Positions 1-8,078 of a stretch of 33,276 nucleotides of DNA are shown piece after piece. Each line of letters opens with the position of its first letter. The first letter of the stretch is position 1. The stretch comes from Holophagaceae bacterium UBA1801 (GTDB lineage: Bacteria > Acidobacteriota > Holophagae > Holophagales > Holophagaceae). A program made the position numbers and the translations under genes. Location: NCBI GenBank assembly GCA_002319925.1, contig DCFP01000165.1:1-33276 (forward strand), given 5' to 3'. The notes beneath the pieces were generated by a model. The model made no database searches. It was not told the DNA's origin and saw only the letters and a program-made list of their open reading frames with translations.

Positions 1-140
1 GCCAGCGGCTGACGGATCCGCTCCAGGCTGAATCTTACCTCAAAACATTCCTGGAAACCCCCTTTGAGGGGGGGAGACATGAAAATCGGGTGAAAAAGAT
101 TGAAATCAGTGGTCAGGGGCCAGGGGTTAGTGGCCAGTGA
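1..140 (+). CDS. rpiB: Ribose-5-phosphate isomerase B, C-terminal end (partial)
   Basis: The frame starting at base 3 is open from the window edge to a TGA at 138-140 and gives 45 residues. It contains FLETPFEGGRHENRVKKIE, which matches the conserved C-terminal end of RpiB/LacAB isomerases (FL-T-FEGGRH--RV-KI). RpiB interconverts ribose-5-phosphate and ribulose-5-phosphate in the pentose phosphate pathway. The last nine or so codons and the stop lie inside the palindromic repeat that starts at 107, so the repeat has probably replaced the native C-terminal tail. The gene reads in the same direction as rph. Only the tail is visible, so the assignment rests on one motif. Confidence 0.7.
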   Translation, partial: QRLTDPLQAESYLKTFLETPFEGGRHENRVKKIEISGQGPGVSGQ

Positions 141-191
141 CGCGCTGCCAGTTGCTATTACCGACCATTGACCACCAACCACTGACCACTG
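107..191. repeat. GGTCAGTGG-type palindromic repeat, copy 1
   Basis: An imperfect palindrome of about 85 bp. The outer arms CAGTGGTCAG (107-116) and CTGACCACTG (182-191) are exact reverse complements. The interior repeats variants of the same word: GGCCAGGGG and GTGGCCAGTG on the left, TTGACCACCAACCACTG on the right. A second element of the same design lies at 30195-30290. It overlaps the 3' end of rpiB and ends 8 bases before the rph start codon. It looks like a dispersed intergenic palindromic element. Whether it is mobile cannot be told from two copies. Confidence 0.7.
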
Positions 192-199
192 GATTTTAA

Positions 200-925
200 A
201 TGCGCCAACCCGATGAACTCCGCGCTCTTTCCTTCGAACTGGGCACCCAAGTGCATGCGGACGGGAGTTGCCTGGTGAAGCTGGGCAATACCCACGTGCT
301 TTGCTCAGCCTCGCTGGAAGACCGGGTTCCGCCATGGATGAAGGGACAGGGCCGGGGTTGGATCACGGCGGAATACGGGATGCTGCCCCGATCCACCCAT
401 ACCCGGATGGATCGGGAGGCGGCCCGGGGCAAGCAGCAGGGCCGCACGGTGGAGATCCAGCGGCTCATCGGGCGGAGCCTGCGCCAGGCGGTGAATCTGT
501 GGGTCTTCGGGGAGCGGCAGATCACCCTGGATTGTGATGTTCTCAATGCAGATGGCGGAACTCGCTGCGCGAGCATCACCGGCGCCTGGGTGGCCCTGGC
601 CTTGGCTCTGCGGAAGTTCGATCTCTCCCATGTCCTGGTTCGCCAGGTGGCGGCCGTGAGCATTGGGATCCTGGAACCGAATCAGGAATGGAACGGCCGC
701 AGCGGCCTCATCCTCGACCTGGAGTACGAAGAGGATCACCGCGCCGCGGTGGACTGCAACCTGGTGACGGCCATGCCCATGGATGGCGAGGATCTGGAGA
801 TCGTGGAATTCCAGTCCACGGGCGAAGGCCGGAGCTTTCTGCGGGACGAGGCGCTGTCCATCCTCGATCTGGGCCTGCTGGGGTGCCAGCATCTCATGGA
901 AGCCCAGTCCGAGGTTCTGGCATGA
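200..925 (+). CDS. rph: Ribonuclease PH
   Basis: This phosphorolytic 3'-5' exoribonuclease trims tRNA 3' ends using inorganic phosphate. The 241 residues match the usual family length (about 238-240). Hallmarks seen are KGQGRGWITAEYGMLPRSTHTR (residues about 48-69), the GKQQGRTVEIQRLIGRSLR segment with the phosphate-site arginines, LDCDVLNADGGTR (about 112-124), and the C-terminal ILDLGLLG region. A TAA codon sits immediately before the ATG, so translation cannot start further upstream. No Shine-Dalgarno sequence is visible, because the palindromic repeat ends just before the start. The gene overlaps the next by four bases (ATGA), which suggests translational coupling. Confidence 0.95.
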   Translation: MRQPDELRALSFELGTQVHADGSCLVKLGNTHVLCSASLEDRVPPWMKGQGRGWITAEYGMLPRSTHTRMDREAARGKQQGRTVEIQRLIGRSLRQAVNLWVFGERQITLDCDVLNADGGTRCASITGAWVALALALRKFDLSHVLVRQVAAVSIGILEPNQEWNGRSGLILDLEYEEDHRAAVDCNLVTAMPMDGEDLEIVEFQSTGEGRSFLRDEALSILDLGLLGCQHLMEAQSEVLA

Positions 926-3666
926 AGAGGTTCCGCGCTCTCGGAATGCTCGCGGCGCTTGGTCTGGCCGCGAGCCTCCGAGGCCCGGCTCTCCGGGGAG
1001 CAGCTCCCAAAACCCAGGAGACCTTCGAGGTCCAGGTCATTCAGCCGGACAACATCTTCTACTTCTCCCCGCGGGTGCGGATTCCCGGAAGGCCGCTGAT
1101 GGGGCTGGCTTTGAGCGGGGGGGGCGCCCGGGGCATCGGGCACATCGGCGTGTTGCAGCGGTTGGATGAGACTGGCTATCCCGTGGACTACCTCATGGGC
1201 ACCAGCAGCGGCGCTCTCGTGGGAACGCTGTATGCGTGCGGGTTTTCGGGTAAGGAGATCCAGTCCCTTTTCGAGCAGGTGGACTTCAGCCGCGCCTTCG
1301 TGGATCCCCTCCTCCGCACGCCGGGCCGCACCCTGCAGGAGGATGAAGCGGAGAACGGGACTCTCTTCACGCTGCAGATGGACCGCGGCATTCCTTCCGT
1401 GGCTCTGGGGCTGAAGTCCGGCGTTCCCATCCAGCGCGCCCTGGAAGGGCTCCTGGCGCGGGGCGCCTACTTCTCAGGCGGGGACTTCAATCTCCTGAAG
1501 ATGCCCCTGCGCATCCTCTCCACCAACCTCGAAACGGGCCAGGGCCGCGCCTTCAAGAGCGGCGATCTGGTGGAAGCACTGCGGGCCTCCATGGCTGTGC
1601 CCGGTGCCTTCCAGCCGGTGGTCATCGAGGGCCAGCAGTATGTGGATGGTGCCCTGGCCGAGAATATTCCCGTGCTGGCCCTGCGCGAGAACTTCCACCC
1701 CGACGTCGTTCTTGCCGTGGATGTGAGTTCGCCCATGGGCACACAGCCTGTCAGCAATGTGTTCTCCCTGGCGGCCCGGAGCCTGGATCTCGTCATCGAG
1801 AACCGCCAGCGGGACAGCCGGGCCAGCGCGAGCCTCGTGATCCAGCCCGACCTTAAGGAGGTGCCCTTCACCGACTATGGCCATCAGCTCTCCAATGTGG
1901 TGGACAACAGCCGAAAGGCCTTCGACGAAAAGGAACCCCAGCTGCGGGAGATAATGTTGAGCGCCGCCGAGCAGGACGGCGAGCTGCCCGTGGCGGGGGT
2001 GGAGCTCAAGCAGGCTGTGCCGGAAGCGGCTCTGCAGCGCATTCACGAGCTGTTGCCGGAAGGACGTCCCATCCATCGCGGTTCCATATTTGCTGCGTTG
2101 CAGCAGCTGCTGGTTCACGGCTGGGCCCAGGATGCCAAGGCCCGGGTCGTGGAATCGAACGGTTCCCAGGTGCTGGAGATCGATGCTCTTCCCTTCGGCG
2201 CCGTCCGGGGGTTCCAAGTGGAGGCCCCGGTCTCGTGGCAGAACGCAGTGCTGGCGCAATTGAAGACCATCTGCCCGAAGGACAAGGAGTTCAATCCGGA
2301 AATCTTCGGCTGGTTCCTGAGTCGCTGGGTCCACGGTCTCGTGATGGAAGGCGCGCCCCTCGTGGATGTGCGAGGCTCGGGTTTTGATCAGGCGACGGGC
2401 CTGATCCACGTGGTGATCCGCGAACCGTTACTGAAGAAGGTGGAAGTCAAGAACGCCCCCGAAGCGGAGAAGAACTACCTTGAGGCCCGCACCCAGTCGA
2501 TGCTGGATAAACCCGTCCGCGCAGACCATCTCGGCAATTTCACGGCCCTCGCGGAGCAGCGCCTGCACCTGGCCGAGCTCAGCTACCAGTTGAAGCCAGC
2601 CGGGGACGGCTGCGACCTGGTGCTAGATCCCGTGCACCACCAGAAGCAGAACCTGGATGTGAGCCTGGGCTACGAGAGCACCCTCGGCGGCATGGTGGGA
2701 TTCCAGTACGGCCTGGAGAACTTCGGAGGATCGGGATCCGAGCTGGGACTGGGGGCTTCCAAGAATCGGCTCCAGAAGGATGCCTCCCTTTCGGTCCAGC
2801 GGCCGTTCGGATCCTTCCTCGGCGCGGGCCTCGAAGCCCGAGCTTCGTACTCGGACCAGCGGCTAGAGTCGCGCCTAAGCTTCGGCAGTCCCGAGATTCC
2901 CCTTCCCTTCGAGGAGGGAAGGATCAGTTACGTGGACTATGCCCTGGGAGCCACCTATCGCTTCGGACATCTGGGCCTGGGCAAGGCAGGCCTGTTCGTG
3001 GACCAGCGACAATCCATCTTCCGGCAGGGTTTTCTGGACCAGTCCCGGAAGGACCGCGCGCTGGAGTTGGATGCGGAATGGGACAACTTCGATCGCCATA
3101 CCTTCCCGCGGCGGGGCCTCCTGTTGCGGGGCCGCTACGGCGTGGGAAATTCGCTGAGCGGCCTGGAGCCCGATGGCCACTTCCGGTACAGCTACTTCCG
3201 CGCCCATGGGATTCAGCCCCTGAGCAGTCCCGACGCCATGGCCGCCGTCGGCCTGGATCTCGATCTGGAGTGGGGCTACGGAAACAATCTGCCCATGGAC
3301 CGGTGGTGGGTGATGGGCGGGCCTTCCTTCCTGGTGGGCAGTCCCTCGTCGAGCATCGTCGCTCCCAATTTCGTGTCGGCCCGCCTTGGCGTGCCCTTCC
3401 GCATGGATGGCCCCTTCGGGCTATCGCTGCAGATGATCCCCCGCTACGACTACTGCGTGATTTCCCCCGATCCTGGGAACCTCTTCAGCAGCTCCCGTGC
3501 CCAGGGCGCGGGCCTGGTGGTGCGCACCATGGTGGCGAACTTCTACGTGGAACTCTCCTACGGCTTCATGAAAACCTATGAGCCCTATTTGGGTTGGAAT
3601 CGGGCCACGGGATCCTTCAACGCCCTCATTGGTACCAAGCCCTTCGATCTCTGGACCCGCCGGTAG
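922..3666 (+). CDS. Patatin-like phospholipase fused to Omp85-type outer-membrane barrel (PlpD-like)
   Basis: A 914-residue protein starting at the ATG that overlaps the rph stop (ATGA). Residues 1-28 look like a signal peptide. The patatin lipase domain (about 60-250) has the oxyanion loop SGGGARG (65-71), the nucleophile elbow GTSSG (Ser95) and the catalytic DG pair (Asp242). A POTRA-like linker follows (about 430-590), and then a C-terminal surface-antigen barrel (about 610-914) rich in alternating aromatic strands, starting near LGYESTLGG. This order is that of type Vd autotransporters such as Pseudomonas PlpD. In that family the lipase is carried to the outer membrane or cell surface and hydrolyses phospholipids. 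I infer the same here. Whether the lipase is released is unknown. Confidence 0.88.
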   Translation: MKRFRALGMLAALGLAASLRGPALRGAAPKTQETFEVQVIQPDNIFYFSPRVRIPGRPLMGLALSGGGARGIGHIGVLQRLDETGYPVDYLMGTSSGALVGTLYACGFSGKEIQSLFEQVDFSRAFVDPLLRTPGRTLQEDEAENGTLFTLQMDRGIPSVALGLKSGVPIQRALEGLLARGAYFSGGDFNLLKMPLRILSTNLETGQGRAFKSGDLVEALRASMAVPGAFQPVVIEGQQYVDGALAENIPVLALRENFHPDVVLAVDVSSPMGTQPVSNVFSLAARSLDLVIENRQRDSRASASLVIQPDLKEVPFTDYGHQLSNVVDNSRKAFDEKEPQLREIMLSAAEQDGELPVAGVELKQAVPEAALQRIHELLPEGRPIHRGSIFAALQQLLVHGWAQDAKARVVESNGSQVLEIDALPFGAVRGFQVEAPVSWQNAVLAQLKTICPKDKEFNPEIFGWFLSRWVHGLVMEGAPLVDVRGSGFDQATGLIHVVIREPLLKKVEVKNAPEAEKNYLEARTQSMLDKPVRADHLGNFTALAEQRLHLAELSYQLKPAGDGCDLVLDPVHHQKQNLDVSLGYESTLGGMVGFQYGLENFGGSGSELGLGASKNRLQKDASLSVQRPFGSFLGAGLEARASYSDQRLESRLSFGSPEIPLPFEEGRISYVDYALGATYRFGHLGLGKAGLFVDQRQSIFRQGFLDQSRKDRALELDAEWDNFDRHTFPRRGLLLRGRYGVGNSLSGLEPDGHFRYSYFRAHGIQPLSSPDAMAAVGLDLDLEWGYGNNLPMDRWWVMGGPSFLVGSPSSSIVAPNFVSARLGVPFRMDGPFGLSLQMIPRYDYCVISPDPGNLFSSSRAQGAGLVVRTMVANFYVELSYGFMKTYEPYLGWNRATGSFNALIGTKPFDLWTRR

Positions 3667-3721
3667 AGAGTGCCTGCAAACCCGCATGGCTCTTTGCGGC
3701 GTATGATCCGGTCGCCCCCGG

Positions 3722-4594
3722 TCAGCCCGTGACGTCCGCCAAATCCTGGCTTGGGGGCATTCCGAACTTGCGCGCGTACTCGCGGCTGAACTGGCTCGGG
3801 CTCTCGTACCCGACATCAAAGGCGGCGGTGGTGACCGTGGCGCCGCCCATCCTCAGGAGCTGCCGTGCTTCGAGCAGGCGAAGCTCCTTTTGGTACTGCA
3901 GCGGCGTGGTCGATGTGATCGTCTTGAAGTGCTTGTGGAACGACGATGCGCTCATGCCGACACGCCGGGCGAGATCCGGGATCGCGATGGGCGAGCGGAT
4001 ATCGCCGCGGATGTGGCCGATGGCGCGGGCAATGGCGCTCGCGTGGCTCTCGTGGCGGAGGAGGCTGCGGAGCATGCCGCCGAACGGGGCCGCGAGCAGG
4101 CGGTAGTGGACTTCCTTCGAAAGGAGCGGGCCGAGCACCTTGGCATCCGCGGGCGAATCGGCGAGCGCCAGGTACCGACGCAAGGCATCCAGCAGCTCCG
4201 GGTCCGCTCGATGAGTCTCCGCCGCACGAGCATTCTCGATACCGAGCGCAGATTCTGCGACCTCGTCATAGAGCCTTCGGATGATGGCGACGTCGACCTT
4301 GAACACCAAGGCCAGGTAGGGAGCCTTCGTGATCCTGGAGCACACGGGCAGGTCGTGGCTCACGAGAAGACACTCCCCCGGGCCGAGCGACAAGGTCAGC
4401 TCACCGAAGGTCACCTGTTTCCTTCCCTGGAGGATCAGGCAGAGGACAGGCTCGTACAGGGTGGCTTCGAGCGGGCTCGGTGAATCCTGCCGGAAGAGCA
4501 GGAGGCCCTCCACCGGCGTCGCGACCTGTTGATGGCCATTCTCGGCTGTCCAATGGCAACGGGTTGCTTGCTCGACCAGTCCGTCCAGCTGCAT
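3722..4594 (-). CDS. AraC-family transcriptional regulator (cupin N-terminus)
   Basis: A 290-residue regulator. The N-terminal half (about 20-165) resembles the AraC_N effector domain (GLLLFRQDSP, EPVLCLILQGRK, LGPGECLLVSHDLPV). The C-terminal part (about 185-285) carries two helix-turn-helix motifs: IAIPDLARRVGMSASSFHKHFK and VTTAAFDVGYESPSQFSREYARKFG, ending in the usual G-PP-Q. It is divergent from the aldo/keto reductase cassette at 4751-7077, with about 155 bp between them. In this subfamily such regulators often control the neighbouring reductase genes, so it is the likely local activator. The inducer is unknown. Confidence 0.9.
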   Translation of the reverse strand: MQLDGLVEQATRCHWTAENGHQQVATPVEGLLLFRQDSPSPLEATLYEPVLCLILQGRKQVTFGELTLSLGPGECLLVSHDLPVCSRITKAPYLALVFKVDVAIIRRLYDEVAESALGIENARAAETHRADPELLDALRRYLALADSPADAKVLGPLLSKEVHYRLLAAPFGGMLRSLLRHESHASAIARAIGHIRGDIRSPIAIPDLARRVGMSASSFHKHFKTITSTTPLQYQKELRLLEARQLLRMGGATVTTAAFDVGYESPSQFSREYARKFGMPPSQDLADVTG

Positions 4595-4750
4595 GATTCT
4601 GCCCTCGGGAACATCCTAGACCAGCCGGGGCGGCCTGAAGCATTTTCTCTCAACATGTGCAGGATTAGGCAAGCAGTCTGGAGGAACTGATAAGCACGGC
4701 GGGCTCGCGATGCGTATGGTTTCCCTATGCCGCATTCCAAGGAGAAGCCC
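4595..4750. promoter_or_regulatory. Divergent control region between araC-type gene and reductase cassette
   Basis: This 156-bp gap should hold both promoters and the regulator's binding site. I see the tract GTGCAGGATTAGGCAAGCAG at about 4656-4675, in which GCAG occurs twice, as a candidate AraC-type target. TATGGT at 4715-4720 could be a -10 for the plus strand, but I find no good -35. The ribosome-binding site AAGGAGA (4739-4745) is clear and sets the reductase start at 4751. The operator assignment is a guess from position. Confidence 0.3.
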
Positions 4751-5665
4751 ATGCAGACCCGAGCCCTGGCCAACGATGCCGCCATCCCGTACTTGGGTTT
4801 TGGCACGTATCTCATCGCGGACACTGAGGCCACCGCGGTGGTGAGTGAAGCCATCCGCGCCGGCTACCGGCATATCGACACCGCGGAGGGATACCAGAAT
4901 GAAACGGGCGTCGGGTTGGGAATCCGGCAGGCCCTAGCGTCCGAGGGGCTGACGAGAGGGGAGCTCTTCGTCACCACGAAACTCTGGCCCGGGAATCCGG
5001 CCTGGGGTCAGCCCGCGAAGACCACCGCCTCCACGGTGGCCTCGCTGGATGGGAGCCTCGAACGGCTGGGGCTGGACTACGTTGACCTCTACCTGATCCA
5101 TGCTCCCTTCGAACGCGAACAGCGGCTGGCCCAGTGGCGCGGCCTCGTCGAACTGAAGCGGCAGGGGAAGGCGCGGGCGATCGGTGTGAGCAACTTCAGC
5201 ATCACGCACATCGAGGAGTTGAAGGCCGCGGACCTGCCCATGCCGGTGGCCGATCAGATCGAACTCCATCCTTGGTCGCAGAAACCCGAACTGGTCCGCT
5301 ATCTCAAGGCCAACGGGGTCGTACCCATCGCTTACAGCAGCCTCGTTCCGCTCTCCACCTGGCGAGCCGCCGCGGGCCAGGAGAGCGCCAAGACGGACCA
5401 GATGAAGGCCGATGGCAAGCAAGAGAACGCTCCATTCAAGGCCATGGCCAGGAAGTACGGCGTGAGCGAGGCACAGGTCCTGCTGCGCTGGGCCATCCAG
5501 CAGGGCTATCCGGTCCTGCCGAAGAGCACCAGCCCCGATCGCATGCGGACGAACGCCGATATTTTCGGCTTCAGCCTCGATGACGAAGACATGGCCGCGA
5601 TCGCAACGATGGACCGCGGCGACGGGGTCGCCTGGGCCATGGGCGATCCCACGAAGACTCCTTGA
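4751..5665 (+). CDS. Aldo/keto reductase (2,5-diketo-D-gluconate reductase type)
   Basis: An NADPH-dependent carbonyl reductase of 304 residues. The start at 4751 is chosen because AAGGAGA lies 5 bases upstream; an in-frame ATG at 4727 has no such site. The catalytic tetrad is visible: Asp in GYRHIDTAEGY, Tyr in the same motif, Lys in TTKLWPG, and His in DLYLIHAPF. Further family signs are AIGVSNFS, QIELHPW and the cofactor segment VLPKSTSPDRMRTN. It is the first gene of a three-gene cassette with a tautomerase and a second reductase. The substrate cannot be read from the sequence; small aldehydes or keto-sugars are usual. Confidence 0.9.
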   Translation: MQTRALANDAAIPYLGFGTYLIADTEATAVVSEAIRAGYRHIDTAEGYQNETGVGLGIRQALASEGLTRGELFVTTKLWPGNPAWGQPAKTTASTVASLDGSLERLGLDYVDLYLIHAPFEREQRLAQWRGLVELKRQGKARAIGVSNFSITHIEELKAADLPMPVADQIELHPWSQKPELVRYLKANGVVPIAYSSLVPLSTWRAAAGQESAKTDQMKADGKQENAPFKAMARKYGVSEAQVLLRWAIQQGYPVLPKSTSPDRMRTNADIFGFSLDDEDMAAIATMDRGDGVAWAMGDPTKTP

Positions 5666-5735
5666 GGCGGCTCGGGAACGGCGCTCAACCAACCCGCTGG
5701 AAACATCACACGCCTGACACCAGAGGAGCAGAACG

Positions 5736-6086
5736 ATGCCACTGATGACCATCCGAAGTACTGCCGAGATCGGCGATGTCGCTGTCAGTGAGATGCTCTC
5801 AGCCTGCTCGGCCAAGCTCGCCGGACTGCTCGCCCAGCCCGAGGCCTACGTGATGACGCTCTTCGACCGGGTTGCCGGCATGACGATGGCGGGAACGGCC
5901 GATCCGTGCTGTCTGGTTGAAGTGCGTAGCGTCGTCCCGTTCAGTCGTGACCAGGCGCAGACCGTCACGCAGACCATCTGCTCCTTGCTCGCAGAGCACT
6001 TGGACGTTCCCCCCAAGCGGATCTTCCTGAACTTCACAGATTTTCCGAAAGCCATGTGGGGCTTCAACGGCTCCATCTTGGCCTGA
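5736..6086 (+). CDS. MIF-type tautomerase (phenylpyruvate tautomerase family)
   Basis: 116 residues, the usual length of the macrophage migration inhibitory factor family. Pro2, which acts as the catalytic base after removal of Met1, is present (MPLMTI). The C-terminal block IFLNFTDFPKAMWGFNGSILA resembles the family's conserved end (aromatic/Gly-Trp or Phe-Asn-Gly-Ser). These enzymes interconvert keto and enol forms of compounds such as phenylpyruvate. Bacterial members are often of unknown role. An AGAGGAG site lies upstream of the ATG. The position between two aldo/keto reductases suggests it handles a keto compound that those enzymes reduce, which is inference. Confidence 0.85.
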   Translation: MPLMTIRSTAEIGDVAVSEMLSACSAKLAGLLAQPEAYVMTLFDRVAGMTMAGTADPCCLVEVRSVVPFSRDQAQTVTQTICSLLAEHLDVPPKRIFLNFTDFPKAMWGFNGSILA

Positions 6087-6123
6087 ATCCCGTCACGAAG
6101 CTGAGCAAAAGGACTCCAGGACC

Positions 6124-7077
6124 ATGAAACAGATCAAGCTTGGATCACAGGGCTTACGCGTGCCTGCCATCGGGTTGGGCTGCATGGGCATGTCGGAATT
6201 CTATGGTCCCGCTTCGGAAGCCGAGAATCTTCGCGTTCTCGATCGGGCGGCGGAGATCGGGTGCACCTTCTGGGACACCGCGGACATGTACGGCCCCTTC
6301 ACGAACGAGATCCTGCTGGCGAAGGCGCTCATGGGTCGCCGCGACCGGATCACCTTGGCCACCAAGTTCGGCATCGCCCGGGGCGAGGACGGCAGCTGGC
6401 GGGGCATCAAAGGCAGTGCTGACTACGTGAAGGCCTGCTGCGACGCCTCGCTGAAGCGCCTCGGTACGGATTACATCGATGTCTATTATCAACATCGCCT
6501 GGATCCTGAAACGCCCATCGAGGAAACCATCGGCGCGATGGGCGAGCTCGTGAAGGCAGGGAAAGTCCACTACCTCGGCCTCTCCGAGGCGGATCCGGAA
6601 ACCATCGCCCGTGCCCAGGGGGTTCATCCCATCAGCGTCATCCAGACCGAATATTCCCTGTGGTCGCGGGATATCGAGGTCGACATTCTGCCGATCCTCC
6701 GACGGCTCAATATCGGATTCGTGGCTTACGCGCCCCTGGGCCGAGGTTTTCTAACCGGGGCCATCCGGTCCCGAAGCGATCTGCAACCCGGTGACTGGCG
6801 GCTGGAGAATCCGCGATTCACGGAGGAAGCCATCGCCAGGAATTGCCGGTTGGCCGGGGTTGTGGCCGAAATCGCGGAGGAGCTTGAAGCCCCGGCGGCT
6901 CAGGTCGCACTGGCATGGCTTCTCTCCCGCGATGTTTCCCTGGCCGCGATACCGGGGACCCGGAGGATCGAACGCCTGGAGGAAAACTGGGCATCGCAGG
7001 AATTGATACTGCAGGCGCAGCACCTGGACCGCCTGGAATCCCTTCTCCATCAGGGCGTCGTGGGTGACCGGTACTGA
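6124..7077 (+). CDS. Aldo/keto reductase (second, YajO/AKR13-like)
   Basis: A 317-residue reductase of the longer AKR class, distinct from the one at 4751. It begins with the typical LGSQGLRVPAIGLGCMGMSE strand-and-loop. The tetrad is Asp/Tyr in FWDTADMYGPF, Lys in LATKFG and His in VYYQHRLDP. Other signs are YLGLSEADPETI, QTEYSLWSR and the cofactor-binding IPGTRRIERLEEN. Members act on aldehydes and ketones with NADPH. It follows the tautomerase by 37 bases and is probably co-transcribed. Its 3' end faces hldD with a 37-bp gap in which I see no clear terminator. Confidence 0.9.
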   Translation: MKQIKLGSQGLRVPAIGLGCMGMSEFYGPASEAENLRVLDRAAEIGCTFWDTADMYGPFTNEILLAKALMGRRDRITLATKFGIARGEDGSWRGIKGSADYVKACCDASLKRLGTDYIDVYYQHRLDPETPIEETIGAMGELVKAGKVHYLGLSEADPETIARAQGVHPISVIQTEYSLWSRDIEVDILPILRRLNIGFVAYAPLGRGFLTGAIRSRSDLQPGDWRLENPRFTEEAIARNCRLAGVVAEIAEELEAPAAQVALAWLLSRDVSLAAIPGTRRIERLEENWASQELILQAQHLDRLESLLHQGVVGDRY

Positions 7078-7114
7078 GCAGGCTGTCGTGTGGCACTGCC
7101 GGCACGGCCTGTGA

Positions 7115-8056
7115 TCAGCCCTCAAGTTCGCTCAAGGTCTTCGCAATGCCCTCTTCGAGGCTCGTGAAGGCCTTGGTGTACCCGGCCTCCCGCAGAGTGG
7201 ACAGGTCCGCCTGGGTGAAGCTCTGGTACTTTCCGCGCAGGACATCGGGGAATGGAATGTATTCGATGTGGCCCTTACCCAGCAGCTTGATAAGGGTCTG
7301 GGCTATGGCGTTGAAGCTCCGGGCCTGGCCAGTTCCCGCGTTGTAGATGCCCTTCCGCACCGGTCCGTTCAGGAAGAACAGATCCAGGTCGACGATGTCG
7401 TCCACGAAGACGAAGTCCCGCGCCTGGCCGCCGGGTTCATAGCCATCGGTGCCTTCGAAGAGGCGGCAGACGCCGGTTTCCTTCAGCTGCCGGAGGAGTT
7501 GGTGCAGCACGCTCATCATGCGGCCCTTGTGCTGCTCCCGGGGACCGTAGACGTTGAAGTAGCGCAGACCCACCACCGTGCTCTCGATGTGGGGCAGCAG
7601 CGGCCGCACGTGCTGATCGAAGAGCAGCTTGGACCAGCCGTAGATGTTCAAGGGCCGTTCGTTTTCGGGCTCGATGGAAAAGGTCTTCGACGCGCCGTAG
7701 ACCGCGGCACTGGAGGCGTAGACGAAGGGGATCCGGTGCTGGAGCGCGTACGAAAGGAGCGCCTTGGAGTCCCCGAAGTTGTTCTCCAGCATGTAGCGGC
7801 CATCGGTCTCCATGGTGTCCGAGCAGGCGCCGTTGTGGAGGATGCCTTCGGTCTTGAGGTCGAAGGTGCCTGCGTCCAGCCGGGTTCTGAACTCCCGCTT
7901 GTCCATGAAGTCGCGGACAGTGAGGTCCGCCAGGTTCCGGAACTTTTCGCTGCGGGAGAAGTTGTCCACCACCAGGATGTCCGTGATGCCGCGGCGGTTC
8001 AGCGCCTTGACGGCGTTGCTCCCGATGAACCCCGCTCCCCCTGTGACGATGTACAC
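7115..8056 (-). CDS. hldD: ADP-L-glycero-D-manno-heptose 6-epimerase
   Basis: Converts ADP-D-glycero-D-manno-heptose to the L-glycero form, the last cytosolic step in making the heptose donor for LPS inner core. The 313-residue length is normal. The Rossmann motif TGGAGFIGSN is at residues 5-14. The SDR catalytic residues are in YASSAAVYG and the YxxxK motif YGWSKLLFD. DNFSRSEKFRNL and FNVYGPREQHKGRM are characteristic of HldD. It is the last gene of the minus-strand operon that also carries two GT9 transferases, so substrate supply and transfer are encoded together. The gap to the preceding EamA gene is 22 bp. Confidence 0.95.
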   Translation of the reverse strand: MYIVTGGAGFIGSNAVKALNRRGITDILVVDNFSRSEKFRNLADLTVRDFMDKREFRTRLDAGTFDLKTEGILHNGACSDTMETDGRYMLENNFGDSKALLSYALQHRIPFVYASSAAVYGASKTFSIEPENERPLNIYGWSKLLFDQHVRPLLPHIESTVVGLRYFNVYGPREQHKGRMMSVLHQLLRQLKETGVCRLFEGTDGYEPGGQARDFVFVDDIVDLDLFFLNGPVRKGIYNAGTGQARSFNAIAQTLIKLLGKGHIEYIPFPDVLRGKYQSFTQADLSTLREAGYTKAFTSLEEGIAKTLSELEG

Positions 8057-8078
8057 ACCGCACCTCGCATGCTCGGAT

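Noticed and set aside
58..75. C5/G5 hairpin near the window start as a terminator
   Set aside because: It lies inside the rpiB reading frame (the PFEGG codons) and has no T-run.
688..921. Upstream extension of the patatin protein frame
   Set aside because: It overlaps rph in another frame and is Arg/Pro-rich. The ATG at 922 starts a good signal peptide.
3676..3699. Hairpin between the patatin gene and the AraC gene as a bidirectional terminator
   Set aside because: Arms of only five bases and no T-run on either side.
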